A program made the translations under genes and the position numbers. The notes beneath the pieces were generated by a model. The model had not been told where the DNA came from and did no database searches. It saw nothing but the letters and a program-made list of their open reading frames with translations. Positions 45,657 to 57,448 of a stretch of 64,000 nt of DNA are shown here, one piece after another (positions within the stretch are counted from its first letter, which is position 1; each line of letters opens with the position of its first letter). The stretch spans positions 90,418,295-90,482,294 of the forward strand of contig CM066327.1 of assembly GCA_033807775.1 (NCBI GenBank). Reading direction: 5' to 3'. The DNA is from Saussurea involucrata (Eukaryota; Streptophyta; Magnoliopsida; Asterales; Asteraceae).

Positions 45657-47333
45657 ACACTTAGAATTAACATTGAATTAATTGAACTGAAAGAGATAAA
45701 TCAAATTATTCATAAAAGACTCACCTTCAATGAGAGAGAAGTACGGCTTCTCACTCAAGAAAAAGCAAAGATTTTTGAGGAAAAAGGGAGAATAGAAAAG
45801 AATTGGAACAAAACTCTAGATCCTTTAAAAAAACAAATTTATGAATTAACCAATACTTTAAAAGATAAAACAAAAGAACTTTCAGTTTCAAGGAGCGAAA
45901 CTACTGACATAAGAGCTCTTAAAGAATACTTTCAAAGAGAAAGAGAGGTATTATGGCAAGATTTACTCAGAAGAGAAGTTTTGATTAAAAACTATAAAGA
46001 TGCACAGAAAGTTTATGAAAAAGTAAACTCACAAATAGGAAGACGAGGTATAGGGTATGATGATATCACCCTAGGTGTTGAAGGCAAAAGAAACAAACCT
46101 CTGTCCTCTTTATTTGTGATTGGAAAAACGAACAAACCAGATTTTCCAAATCTAATCTCTGTAAGCAAAAGGGCGAAAATCTCTGTGGATCCTTACTTGA
46201 AGAAACATAAGAAGATGATTAACGTGTGGTTTGAAAACACAGACTCATCATCTTCAACCTCTGTCAATAGAGGTATCAAACCAAAGAAATATCTGAAAAC
46301 ACAAGATCAGATTGGTATCTTCAAGTTTGGTAAACCAGAGACCCAAACACAGGTTGCTTTTGTCTGTTTGATAAATGTTGAAAAGAAATTATCAGCAGAA
46401 GCTCCTGAGTTTAAACCCATTTTTTCAGAAGAAAACTTTAAAAATTTAATTGAAAAAGAAATTTTGGAAATATGGAAATCAAGCGTTTTAGAAAATTTCT
46501 GTACATCTTCTATGGATAAAACTCTCACTGAAGAAATCTTATTAGAAACCTCTGCAATCTATGAAAACTATTCTACAGAGGAAGAAAGCTCGTACGATAC
46601 ATGCTCAGAAAATCCAGCCTCTATTGAAAGAATTGACTCAACCTCTGTATACGAGGACGATTCATCCTCTGAAAATTCAGAGACTGATTTCAAATCAGGG
46701 ATAATTCACTGTGACACAGAGGATGTCAAATTCTCCTCTGAAGTTCCTCACATAACTATTTCTCCAAAAGAGAAACTCACAGAGATTCCAATCTGCCAAG
46801 ATTTTCTAAAATTGAATCTAAATATCAAAACCTCTGCTAAGCTTAAAATGTTACAGAAGACCTCTATTGATCCTATAAGTTCTAGATTTTCAAAACCCAA
46901 GGTTAATAAATCTTTTTCTTCTGTGACAGTGATGAAAGAAGTTCACCACAGAAGCAACCCACAGAAGGCAGGTCCTAAACAGAGCTTTTGCAAACAACAT
47001 TCGAGTATTCATAGATCTTCTAGTAATAGGAAATCTAATGTAAAGAAAGAATGTAATGCCTCTGTGGCTGAGTTTAAAAAGTTCAATGAAAAGTTCAAGC
47101 AAATTACATCTCATATTCAATACTGTCATTGCTTTGATCTTATGTCTAAACTTAATAATCATTTTTCAAGTCAAGTCTGTTTACTCTCTACGACAATTCA
47201 AAAGTCAAAACCCATAAAGAAACAATCTGACTCTTCTGCAGAGAACAAAATGTATTTCAAGAATGCCAAGGCAAACTTGAAAAACTCTAACAATATTGGA
47301 CCCATATGGATATGGGTACCTAAATCTCTGTGA
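45657..47333 (+). pseudogene. Sirevirus gag, C-terminal coiled-coil part (after the Athila insertion)
   Basis: This continues the frame interrupted at 33333: TLRINIELIELKEINQIIHK at the junction, open without break to a TGA at 47331-47333. It is Lys/Glu-rich with coiled coil in the first 120 residues. A Ser/Glu-rich section follows (with SSENSETDFKSG), and it ends IGPIWIWVPKSL. The same ending is seen before pol in the 10370-23908 element. Long tails after the knuckles are typical of Sirevirus gag; their role is unknown. The part is complete but now cut off from its own start. Confidence 0.85.
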
Positions 47334-50300
47334 TTGTCCTGCAGAAGAAGTATGTGCCAATCTGGTATCTAGACTCCGGATGCTCAAGGCACATGACTGG
47401 TGACAGAAGTGCACTATCCACGTACAAAGAAACACAAGATGGTGGATCTGTGACTTTTGGAGACAACAAGAAAGGACACATAAAAGGCTATGGAGTCATA
47501 AGGAAAGAAGACGTTTCTGTATACAAAGTTGCATATGTGGATGGCCTTAAGCACAACCTACTCAGTGTAAGTCAACTTTGTGATACAGGATTCAATGTGT
47601 TGTTTAAAAGAACTTTCTGCTCTCTACAAAGTGAAGAAACAAGTATGGAACTTCTGCGAGCTGAAAGAATAGGTGATCTATATCTAATGAACTTCAACTC
47701 AAAGAACAAAGACAAAGTTTGCCTTGTTGCCTGCAAAAGTGAAGAAGCCTGGTTATGGCACAACAGGTTCTGTCACTTGAATTTTCACACATTGGAAAGA
47801 CTGGTCAAACTTGATCTAGTTAAAGGTTTGCCAAAAGTTAAATTCAATAAGGATCATTTATGTTCTGCCTGTGAGATGGGAAAACTCAAAAGAGCTTCCC
47901 ACAAAGGCAAAACAGATGTATCTTGCACTAGACCTCTGTACATGCTTCATGTCGACCTCTGCGGTCCCATTGCCATACAGAGCCTAGGTGGCAAGAAATA
48001 CATACTTGTCCTAATTGATGAGTATTCGCGTTTTACATGGGTTGAATTCGTTAGAAAGAAATCAGATGTTCCAAATATATTGATAAATCTAATGAAAAGA
48101 ATCCAAGTTCTTTATAATTGCAGAATACAGCAGTTAAGAAGTGACAATGGCACAGAATTTAAAAACTCTGTCATTGAAGCCTATCTTTCAACAGAAGGAA
48201 TATCACAGAACTTCTCTGCAGCTCGCACTCCACAACAGAACGGTGTTGTCGAAAGAAAAAATCGAACACTTGTGGAAGCCGCAAGAACTATGATGTCAGC
48301 ATGCGGATTATCAATGAACTTTTGGGCAGAAGCAATTTCTACTGCGTGTTATACTCAAAATCGATCAACCATTGTGAAAAGACACCTCAAGACGCCTTAC
48401 GAATTGCTTAACAAACGGCGGCCAAACATCAAATTTTTCCATGTATTCGGATGCAAATTCTTCGTCTTAAACGACAGAGATTCAAGAGGAAAGTTTGATG
48501 TAAAAGCAGATGAAGGCAAATTCATTGGATACTCTGCCACTTCCAAAGCCTACAGAACACTCCTTACAAAGTCTCACAAGATTGTAGAAAGCATCAATGT
48601 TTCTTTTGATGATTCATTCCGGATGACTTCTGAACAAATTAGTTCAGAACTCGGAATTAAAGGGAAATCCTCTGTCATCTCACAAGCAAAAGAAGACTTG
48701 GATCTTCTATTTTTAGAGATGCTCTACGAAAACATTGATCCTTCTGTTGGAACAATCAGGGTTTCTGAAGAACCATCCTCTGTCGGACAAAATCCTACAG
48801 GTTTGTCTCTAACTGGTCCTAACAATGCTTCATCTTCTTCTGTAAATACTACAGATGCAATTGCCGAAGCAGAAGAAAGTGCAGAAGATGAAACATCAAG
48901 GAAAACAACCACAGAAGCTGCACAAACCACAGAAGAACCAATTACAGAGGAAATCGAGGACCAAGACTATACGTCCTCAGAGGAACAAACTCCACCACCA
49001 CTCGTACCAATCATTCCACAAACGGTAGAATCAACTACCAAGGCACGAAGAACAACAGAGGCTACACAAGAAGAAACACAAGAAGTCCCTAAAGAAAGTC
49101 TGAATGACATTGATGATCATCTTCCACGCACAACTCAATGGACAAAAAGCCATCCTCCAAGTCAAATAATCGGAGAACCTTCTGACGCAGTAAAAACAAG
49201 GTCTGCCACTGCTAACTTTTGTTTCTTTACAAATTTTATTAGTGTGATAGAACCAAAGAAGATTTCTGAAGCCCTAGATGACCCAAACTGGGTAGACGCC
49301 ATGCAAGAAGAACTTTTTCAATTTGAGCGTAACAGAGTATGGACTCTAGTACCTCTGCCAAGAGGAAAACAGGCCATTGGGACTAAATGGGTCTACAGAA
49401 ACAAGAAGGATGAAGATGGAGTGGTCATCAGAAACAAAGCAAGATTAGTAGCAAAGGGATATAGACAAGAAGAATGCATAGACTACGATGAAACTTTTGC
49501 CCCTGTCGCACGGCTCGAAGCAATAAGAATATTCTTAGCCTTCGCAGCCCACAGAGGTTTTAAAGTCTATCAGATGGACGTAAAATCAGCTTTTCTCAAC
49601 GGTGAAATCCAAGAAGTGGTCTACGTTAATCAGCCACCAGGATTTGAAAGCTCAAAGTTTCCAAGACATGTATACTACCTTGAAAAAGCTCTATATGGAC
49701 TGAAACAGGCTCCACGAGCATGGTATGAACGACTTTCTACCTTTCTTCTAGTCAATGGTTACAACAGAGGTACAACAGATACTACCTTATTCTATAAACG
49801 CAAAAGTAGTGAGATAATGCTTGTACAAATATACGTAGATGACATAATTTTTGGGTCTACTAATTCAGAAGAGTGTAAAAGATTTGAAAAACTCATGCAG
49901 AGTGAGTTTGAAATGAGTATGATGGGAGAATTAACTTTCTTCCTCGGACTCCAAGTCAAACAATCATCAGAGGGAATTTTTATAAATCAAGCTAAATATG
50001 TCTCTGACATTCTTTCCAAGTATAGCTTCTCTGATGCCTCTGCAATGAAATCTCCAATGGCCACTGGAAACAAGTTATTCTTAGATTCAGATGCCATCTC
50101 TGTAGAATGCACTCTCTACAGAGGCATGATTGGATCTCTATTATACTTAACAGCAAGCAGACCTGACATTATGCATGCCACATGTCTCTGTGCACGCTAT
50201 CAAGCTAATCCAAAGAAATCACATTATGATGCCGTAAAGAGAATCTTTAGATACCTAAAAGGGACCAAAAATCTTGGTCTCTGGTATCCACAGAACTCTG

Positions 50301-50776
50301 GCTTTGGTCTTAAAGCTTATACAGATTCAGACTATGGAGGATGCATGCTCGACAGAAAGAGTACCTCTGGGAGTTGTCAATTCCTAGGTGGTAAACTAGT
50401 CAGTTGGACCTCCAAGAAGCAGAATTGTGTTTCCACATCCACAGCAGAAGCTGAATACGTTGCTGCCGCTAGCTGTTGTTCTCAGGTTCTATGGATGAAG
50501 ACTCAGCTAAAAGACTACGGCCACATTCTGTTCAAAATACCCATCTTCTGCGATTCCAAAAGTGCTGTTGCTATCTCTGCCAACCCTGTGCAACACTCAA
50601 AAACCAAGCATATCGATATAAGGTATCACTTCTTGAAACATCATGTTGAATACGGTACAATCGAAATGCATTTTGTGCCCACAGAATATCAACTCGCTGA
50701 CTTATTCACCAAAGCACTAGACGAGAAAAGATTCAACTTCTTGGTGGGTAAGATAGGAATGATTAACATGGTGTGA
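47324..50776 (+). CDS. Sirevirus pol: protease, integrase, RT, RNase H, intact
   Basis: The frame opens after a TAA at 47321-47323 and overlaps the end of gag in the -1 frame; it has no own ATG at the start. Numbering from 47330: protease DSGCSRHMTG near residue 15; GAG-pre-integrase (HNRFCHLNF ... CSACEMGKLKR) near 145; integrase Asp in HVDLCGP near 207, RSDNGTEF near 270 and NGVVERKNRTLVEAART near 305. Next is a Thr/Glu-rich linker, then RT (RNKARLVAKGYRQEECIDYD, LEKALYGLKQAPRAWY, YVDD at 835). RNase H follows (SDYGGCMLDRKSTSG, STSTAEAEYVAAASCCSQVL). All key residues are present to the stop at 50776. Expression would need a -1 shift or another recoding step at the gag end. Confidence 0.95.
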   Translation: MSVIVLQKKYVPIWYLDSGCSRHMTGDRSALSTYKETQDGGSVTFGDNKKGHIKGYGVIRKEDVSVYKVAYVDGLKHNLLSVSQLCDTGFNVLFKRTFCSLQSEETSMELLRAERIGDLYLMNFNSKNKDKVCLVACKSEEAWLWHNRFCHLNFHTLERLVKLDLVKGLPKVKFNKDHLCSACEMGKLKRASHKGKTDVSCTRPLYMLHVDLCGPIAIQSLGGKKYILVLIDEYSRFTWVEFVRKKSDVPNILINLMKRIQVLYNCRIQQLRSDNGTEFKNSVIEAYLSTEGISQNFSAARTPQQNGVVERKNRTLVEAARTMMSACGLSMNFWAEAISTACYTQNRSTIVKRHLKTPYELLNKRRPNIKFFHVFGCKFFVLNDRDSRGKFDVKADEGKFIGYSATSKAYRTLLTKSHKIVESINVSFDDSFRMTSEQISSELGIKGKSSVISQAKEDLDLLFLEMLYENIDPSVGTIRVSEEPSSVGQNPTGLSLTGPNNASSSSVNTTDAIAEAEESAEDETSRKTTTEAAQTTEEPITEEIEDQDYTSSEEQTPPPLVPIIPQTVESTTKARRTTEATQEETQEVPKESLNDIDDHLPRTTQWTKSHPPSQIIGEPSDAVKTRSATANFCFFTNFISVIEPKKISEALDDPNWVDAMQEELFQFERNRVWTLVPLPRGKQAIGTKWVYRNKKDEDGVVIRNKARLVAKGYRQEECIDYDETFAPVARLEAIRIFLAFAAHRGFKVYQMDVKSAFLNGEIQEVVYVNQPPGFESSKFPRHVYYLEKALYGLKQAPRAWYERLSTFLLVNGYNRGTTDTTLFYKRKSSEIMLVQIYVDDIIFGSTNSEECKRFEKLMQSEFEMSMMGELTFFLGLQVKQSSEGIFINQAKYVSDILSKYSFSDASAMKSPMATGNKLFLDSDAISVECTLYRGMIGSLLYLTASRPDIMHATCLCARYQANPKKSHYDAVKRIFRYLKGTKNLGLWYPQNSGFGLKAYTDSDYGGCMLDRKSTSGSCQFLGGKLVSWTSKKQNCVSTSTAEAEYVAAASCCSQVLWMKTQLKDYGHILFKIPIFCDSKSAVAISANPVQHSKTKHIDIRYHFLKHHVEYGTIEMHFVPTEYQLADLFTKALDEKRFNFLVGKIGMINMV

Positions 50777-52235
50777 AAATCCTCAGTAAGTATAGTTTTA
50801 TCTTCTGTAAATAATAAGTAAATACATTGCTTAAATTATTGTTTTGAAAGATTCTACTTCGATATGTAAATTCTTAACACCTTCAATAGTTCTTGAAACT
50901 ACAGAGCTTCTGTAAGTCAACTCAGAACCTCTGACGACCCCTACAGAACCTCTGAAAGACCATGACCTATGTTTTATGCAAAACTTATCATTCTTTGATC
51001 CAAGCATAGGTCAAGGGGGAGCAAAAGGAAATTACTTGATCTACAGAGGTGATTAGGTCAAGGGGGAGCAAAAGGAAATTACTTGATCTACAGAGGTGAT
51101 TAGATCAAGGGGGAGCAGAAGGGAACCCTGAAATGATCTAAAGAGATAAAACTTTCAAGGGAAAGCCAAAGAAAAATGTTGATGACTCCATATCGACAGA
51201 AGTCAGATATCACTGCCGAGAAAAGAAGAACCAAAAGGTATGTCTCTCGCACAAAAGGTTTTTGGAAAACAATTTTCTAGGACAAGAATTGTCAAATATG
51301 TCCTAAATATACTGTGAATAACATCTCGAAAATCAAAAGCTCAAAAAGTTTCACAAAATTCGAATTAGGAGAAATTTAAGGTCATAGAGCTTCTGCTGAG
51401 CTCAACAGAGCTTCTGCAGGAAATATGCACTGTGATCACAAATTAACCTTCTGTCGATCTTTTGGAATGTTATCTCGGAAACCAAAAACGCAGACCATGA
51501 CCTTCTCGAACAAACCGTTTTTTAAAACAGTTTTCTCGGACACAAACTTTAAAATATGTCCGAAAAACATCTCTTAAACCAAATCAAAAATTGGATGATC
51601 AAAAATACTAATAAAATTTTTGTTATGAGATTTTTTCTCTCATAGAGCTTCTGCTGGCCCTCACAGAACTTCTGCAAGTTCCAACAGAGCCACAAAACCT
51701 CTGCGAAGCAAATTTCTTCACAAAAATCCGATTTTATCCTCTCCAATGCCTTTACAAATGTTTTGGTTAAAGAAGAACCCCACAGAAGTCATGATAACAA
51801 TGAGATATATGAAAAAGGGATAAACATCAAAGATTTTCAAGATCACAGAGCCTCTGTAAACTACAGAAGCTCTGTCAATCTGATTACTTGGGCATCTCTG
51901 TAGTAATAACGGTTACTTTTTCTGCGAGTGAAACTCATATGGCTAAGAACAACTCCACGCGCCTAGCATTAATGGGCCGCGCACGACGTTTTGTCATCTT
52001 CTGACATGGCCTACGTGTCCCATTTTCATTGGGCAAACATGGAACGTTTTTTTTGGTAAGTTGAACCCGCCTCTCAAACTCGAGTGCGGATTCCAAACTT
52101 TAATCCATTGCCATATATTTTACCCTTTCGAAGTCTACCGTTTTACCATCCTATAAAAACAAACCTTACCCTCTCATAAAACCTTTTACAAACTCTCATC
52201 TTCTTCTCCGGCGATACCCTGCAAAACACTTGCAA
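50777..52235 (+). other. Sirevirus spacer between pol and third ORF
   Basis: 1.5 kb without a supported ORF. It holds the 47-base PPT-containing repeat (51008-51118), many CAGAG.CTCTG words, and near the end a promoter-like stretch (52142-52160, CCATCCTATAAAAACAAACC) about 75 bases before the third-ORF ATG. Confidence 0.6.
51008..51118 (+). repeat. 47-bp direct repeat with PPT-like core, 2.3 units
   Basis: Units begin at 51008, 51055 and 51102: AGGTCAAGGGGGAGCAAAAG, then GAAATTACTTGATCTACAG. Each contains an AAGGGGGAGCA tract like the terminal PPT. Confidence 0.9.
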
Positions 52236-54922
52236 ATGGCTTCATCTTCTCGAGCTACATCCTCTGAACTCTCTCCGGCGAACTCAACGGAAAACTCCCC
52301 GCTCATTCAGAACATTCTGAAAACCCCAGCCTTGCAAGAGATATTGAACAACAAGATTCCGGGGACTCCGCAGACTTTGCTCCGACGACACACTTGCAAA
52401 ACTTCATAGCTAAGGATCATTTCGAAGCCACTCTTCCTATTAAATCCAACAACTGCTATTTGGTCCCCTCACCCACTACTTTCGGCGAAGCCCATGCCAT
52501 ACTTCTGAACATCATGGAAAACCATATCCTTTTCCCTCTACTATCAAGAACCCCTAACAGAATACCAGTCCGTTATTTGAACCAATTTTGGCAAAGCTGC
52601 CGATTTGATAAAGACAATTCTCTTATCAAAGGGTACATTTCAAGACCTGATAAAACTGAGCATCTTGAAATCAAGTTCAACAGAACAATGTTCTCACTTG
52701 AATTCAACCTACCAACAAGGGGTCTTCTGGGATTGAAAAGTTATGCAGAGCAACCAACAGACGAAGAGCTCTGTCGATTCGTGGAAATGCTTGGGTACAA
52801 CACCCAACTACGGAAGAGAAATGACTTCCGCAGAGGCCGATTACCACCTCTGTGGAACACTTTGTTCTCTATTCTTAACAGATGCTTGACAGGAAAGATA
52901 GGGAGTATTGACCAGAGCTCACATCAAATCTTGAGCATCATGTATGGGGTTTACTATGATCTTCCACTAGATTATGCGACCATAATGATGCAAGAGATCA
53001 TAAACACCATCGACAGAAAGAACAACTCGAAAAGGGTCAAAGAGAACGATCCCAACTTTCTACCACCTCTGCAATTCCAAAGAATATTGGGAGTACTGTT
53101 CGAACCTCTGCTGCTAATCCAAAATTGGCCAATGGAAGGGCCAACTCCCAAACAGTTCCCGATGAACAAAAATACCCCCACTGATCATGCTGATGGCTAC
53201 TCACACTGCAGACCTCTGTCAAAGAAACTTATGCGCTACGCATCGAACATATCCCTTAAGAAAGAGTATATACGCGATCATAGAACTCCAAAACCGAGTC
53301 CTATGACACCCCCGCGTTTAGGTGTCCCCATAGGAACAATGATAGGAAAACCTCTTTCCACTCAAGCAAAAAAGGATCAAAAGTTAGCAAAACACATGGC
53401 TATTCAGCTCAGCTTCATAGCCAAACGCGCAGAAATAATGGGAAAGAAATCTTCAGCAAAGATCTTTGCTTCTACTCCAAAAGCTAAGAAGAGAAAAACT
53501 GCAGAAGGCACATCAACTAGCACTGCAGAAGATAGACCTTCACCTCCCCATGCCACAGAGATTGGCTCCTCTGCTCCTCCCCTTTTCACAAAACAGAAAA
53601 AGAAAAGATCCAAATCAACAGAGGAAGGGGCACCAAAACCAAAAAGGAGGAAAACCAAAAAGAAGCATGGTAAATCATTTAAAAAATTGGTTACCATTGC
53701 AGAAGAGGCAATCATAGAGGGTGAAACTGCAGAAGAAGAAGATGCAGAAATAGGAATGACAGAAGAAGGATGTCAATCACCCTATCAATCTCCAGATAGA
53801 TTTGCTCACCAGGGAGACCTGAATGATTTCCTACAGAACCCCGAAATTGCAAACACCCTAAATACAGCAGGGTGGACGGCACAACCTCTCGACCACCACT
53901 CTCCAGAAGAACATGATTTCTTCATTTCTGGTATTGACACACATCTACAAGAAGATGACACAACACCCAGAAATCAACCAGCCGAAACCCCTGTGATTTT
54001 ACAAAACCCTTTCATTCAAGGATTGGACGTCCACAGAAGAAGTCCAAACCAAGCTTCAGAAGATACAGAACAAACCGAAGCTGAGTGGAATATAACTGAA
54101 GTTACAGAGGCAACGGTTGTAGAAGAAACCACAGAAACAGGGATAGAAATCTCAGAGGAAGATTCAGATGAAGAAGAGGCTATCTGGATACGAAAAGGTC
54201 TCTATCATCCTCATGTCATGAGATTATACGGATCTTATCACATGTATGACTCCTTGCGCACAGAGCAAGGAACTTCCACAGAACCAGAAGAAGAAACAAG
54301 AAAAGATGCCGAAGTTGAAGAAGGCACACAACCAAACCAAACTCCCAGTGCAACCCACATTTCTAACTCCGCAGGTCTAGCTGCAGAAGGAGTTATTGAA
54401 AAAGAGCAGCACAGCTCGATCCCAACCCAACCCATCCAGCCAGAGGTTACTCTTTCAACCTCTGTGCCCACAGAAACCGGGGAATCCATTCCTAGGGAGT
54501 CTCCTCAAAGAGACTCACCTAATGTTCGTCATCAATCGCCCCAGATCACACAAGAACACCCTACAGAGGAATTTGTTTCCTCTGACACGCACTTATTAAG
54601 ACCCACACTTCTTTCAGAGAGAAGTAGGGAACACAAAGACAAAGAGACTCTAGACAAGTCTCCTAGTCAACAGAAGGATATTCCAATACCCACCTCTGGA
54701 GTGGATTTGGACAATGTTCTTCTCAGAACTTCTGTAGGGATTGAAACTCATGTTTCTTCTCAAGGATCAGAAGGAAATCCTTCCATTCTCAACGTACAAA
54801 CAGGAATGAAAGAAGGTATCCCAGGAACAGGGATTCACTCTGGAGACGAATGTGTTCCTCAGAGGTTACCACCGGAACACAAGTCACAAGGGATGAGTTC
54901 CAAACCCTTGAGACCTCTGTGA
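52236..54922 (+). pseudogene. Sirevirus third ORF, N-terminal and middle part
   Basis: ATG at 52236 (MASSSRATSSELSPANS). The frame from this ATG closes after about 50 codons, while the long frame is open from before 52394 to 54922, so a one-base shift lies near 52320-52380. The first 300 residues form a folded-looking domain (SRTPNRIPVRYLNQFWQSCR, RGRLPPLWNTLFSILNRCLT, VYYDLPLDYATIMMQEI). Then come basic clusters (KAKKRKTAEG, KPKRRKTKKK) that could act as nuclear signals, followed by an acidic Thr/Glu-rich disordered region. It corresponds to the start of the 20023-23691 ORF. Function unknown. Confidence 0.78.
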
Positions 54923-57267
54923 ACCAAACCTTGAAAGAGTTGCAAAGCTCTTTCAAATCTTTTGCAGAGACAACATCACTGGCACTGCTAAACCTGAACA
55001 CCAAAATGGACAACCTGTCCACAGAGGTGAAAACTGCCATCTCACAGATGAAGTCTGCTGCTACCGCATCCACCACTTCTGCCGCAACAACCACTCCTTC
55101 TTCGATTGAGAACTCCATCAACAAGTTCCTTGATCAATTGAACAAACAGACTTCAGTGTCAACGGGCATCACTCCTGCAGATCTACAGAAGGCCCTACAA
55201 AAAGTTCAAGAAGAAGCCATGCGAAATACCATGCTGATGCAACCCAAAGACTACATGACAAGAGCACAGCTGACAGAGCTTGGGCAGAACGTGATTAATC
55301 AAGTGACAGAAGTCATCCTTTCCTTCACCACTGCCAATGCTAACTTCGTCAAAGATTTCAGAGAAAGTGTAGGAAGGATGAGATTCAAAACAGAGGCAGA
55401 GATAGCAACTCTTCTTGGCCTCTGTGATGATGTCTGCGCGAAACTGATCGCTGCTGGAGCCACAATGCCAAAGAAACCCGATGCTTCCTGCAGAGCAGAG
55501 GGTACATCAGACAAGGGTCAGGATGACTCTGATGATGATGACCATCCTGGTCCATCAGATCATCCTGAGGGGGAGAAAACTACAGAGAAAACTGCAAGCA
55601 GAGGACTTACAGGTCCACCAATAGCCGCAGAACCTCTGAGTCAAGCACCTCCAGAACAGACCCGACAACAACAAACTCAACAAACCACAGAGAATACACC
55701 CATCTCTGTGGATTCAACCTCTGAAGAACCCAACACTACAGAAGCAGATAAGCAAACCTCAGAGGCAACAACCGCCCCTGAGGTAATCATCTTGGAAGAA
55801 ACAGATGAACCAACCACAGAGAAAACACCCACCTCTGTGGAAACACCCCAAACCATACCCAGAAGAAAGTCGATTGCCACCAAACCAAAAAGAGCAACGA
55901 CCTCTGCTTCTGACATTCTGAAAAGGATGCACACAACAATGAGTGATCGTATGGTGAAGAGAGAAGAAGAAAGGCACAGGTTCACTTTAGCTTTCAGAAT
56001 GGCAAGAAGATTTAATGACAACACTTCATCAACAGAAATTGAGCTCACAGAAGAAGTCACCAAACAACCTCCAACAGAGGTTACAGAGCAAGTCAAGCCA
56101 ACAGAACCATCGCCACAAAATTCCTCTAAATCACAATCGTCAAAATCCACAGAGGCAACCTCCATCAAACCTACAGAAGTGCAAACCTCAAATCCCACAG
56201 AAGCAACAGGTTCTGCCACGACAACAAAAGATAAAGGCAAAGGGATACTGACAGAAGAGCCTAAGAAGAAGAAAACATTGTCAAAGCCAACAGAGAAACT
56301 GATGAAGAGTGCGTTTGACGCCTTTCAAACCCCAAAACCCGAAGAAGTTGACTTGGCACATGGATTGAAGCCTCTGTCAGAAATTCCTTTAACTGGTAGA
56401 CCTGCATAAGTTGTTCAACAGATGGAGAGTCTCAGAAGACAAATTCCACGACCTGGTCCAACACATGAAGAAATGGAAGAAGTGGTATACAAGTACCTCT
56501 ACAAACAATCCTTTCAGACAAACTATCCAATAGATCATGTGACAGATCCAAGGATCAGAGAAGAATTTGAGAACATCTTCACGAGAACAAAGCCAAGAGC
56601 CAAAGCAGATGTCTTCTCAATTCACAAAATCAAAAAAGTGATCTTCTGCAGATTCTCCTTCACTAGAACCTATCCAAGGGTCAGGTACAATCTTTACAGA
56701 GTCAGAAGAGAGAACAATTGAGAATCTACCTTCGCTGATGCTGACTTAGGAAACATCAATCCATACGATCTACCTGACCTTCTGCAATGGACAAAGGACA
56801 ACTACAACACAGAGGCAAACACCGGAGCCTATCAAGTATTGAGAAAAGCGATGAGGGAAAAGCTTCTGCTCTACAGCATGATAGATTTTCAGCTGGGAAA
56901 AGATCTTGGTCTCAAACATCTAGATCTACGACCACCAGAAGATCGCTGCCCACCAGACGCTGTGCCCAACTCAATCATCAGAGAACCATGATTTGGGTTA
57001 GTATTTCAAAACCCACAACACCAGGTTAAACTTTTTGTACTCATGGATTGTCAGAAGTACGCAACCAGTACTCTGAGCAAATTCAGAGCAAGCCTTGTAA
57101 AATACAGAGGTACAGAGAAAATGGATAGAGATGATGCAGATACTTTCATCAGAGAAATAGACTCAACAATCCGCCTAAGAGAACTCTGCATCAGATTCTA
57201 CAAAGAGATCAGAAAAGTCGGCAGAGACAACAGAAGCTACAACGATTTCAAAGATGCCAAAATCTGA
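54850..57267 (+). pseudogene. Sirevirus third ORF, coiled coil and C-terminal module (three stops)
   Basis: One frame overlaps the previous part by 73 bases in a different phase and runs to 57267, broken by TAA 56407-56409, TGA 56719-56721 and TGA 56989-56991. It starts with coiled coil (RDEFQTLETSVNQTLKELQS, LNLNTKMDNLSTEVKTAISQ). A Thr/Pro/Glu-rich middle packed with ACAGAGG-encoded TE pairs follows. The C-terminal module has THEEMEEVVYKYLYKQSFQT, NINPYDLPDLLQWTKDNYNT and IDFQLGKDLGLKHLDLRPP. The module recurs in the other Sirevirus third ORFs of the window. The breaks contrast with the very young LTRs. Confidence 0.78.
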
Positions 57268-57436
57268 TTCTCAGACCTCCAATCTCTGCAAACAAAGTTT
57301 TATCTTTCATTGTACTCAAATGTAAAATGCCTCTGGCATATTTCTAAATGAAAGAAATTTCGAGGTATTGTTTAACCTCTGTCTTATCTAACTTAGCCTA
57401 ACTAAACTCAAAGTCAAATTTTTATTTTTTCACTAC

Positions 57437-57448
57437 TTAGGGGGAGAT
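57437..57448 (+). other. Polypurine tract of the Sirevirus
   Basis: TTAGGGGGAGAT immediately before the 3' LTR. Confidence 0.92.

Noticed and set aside
55677..56240. 187-codon minus-strand ORF
   Set aside because: Antisense of the Thr/Glu-rich part of the Sirevirus third ORF; pattern follows the ACAGAGG word.
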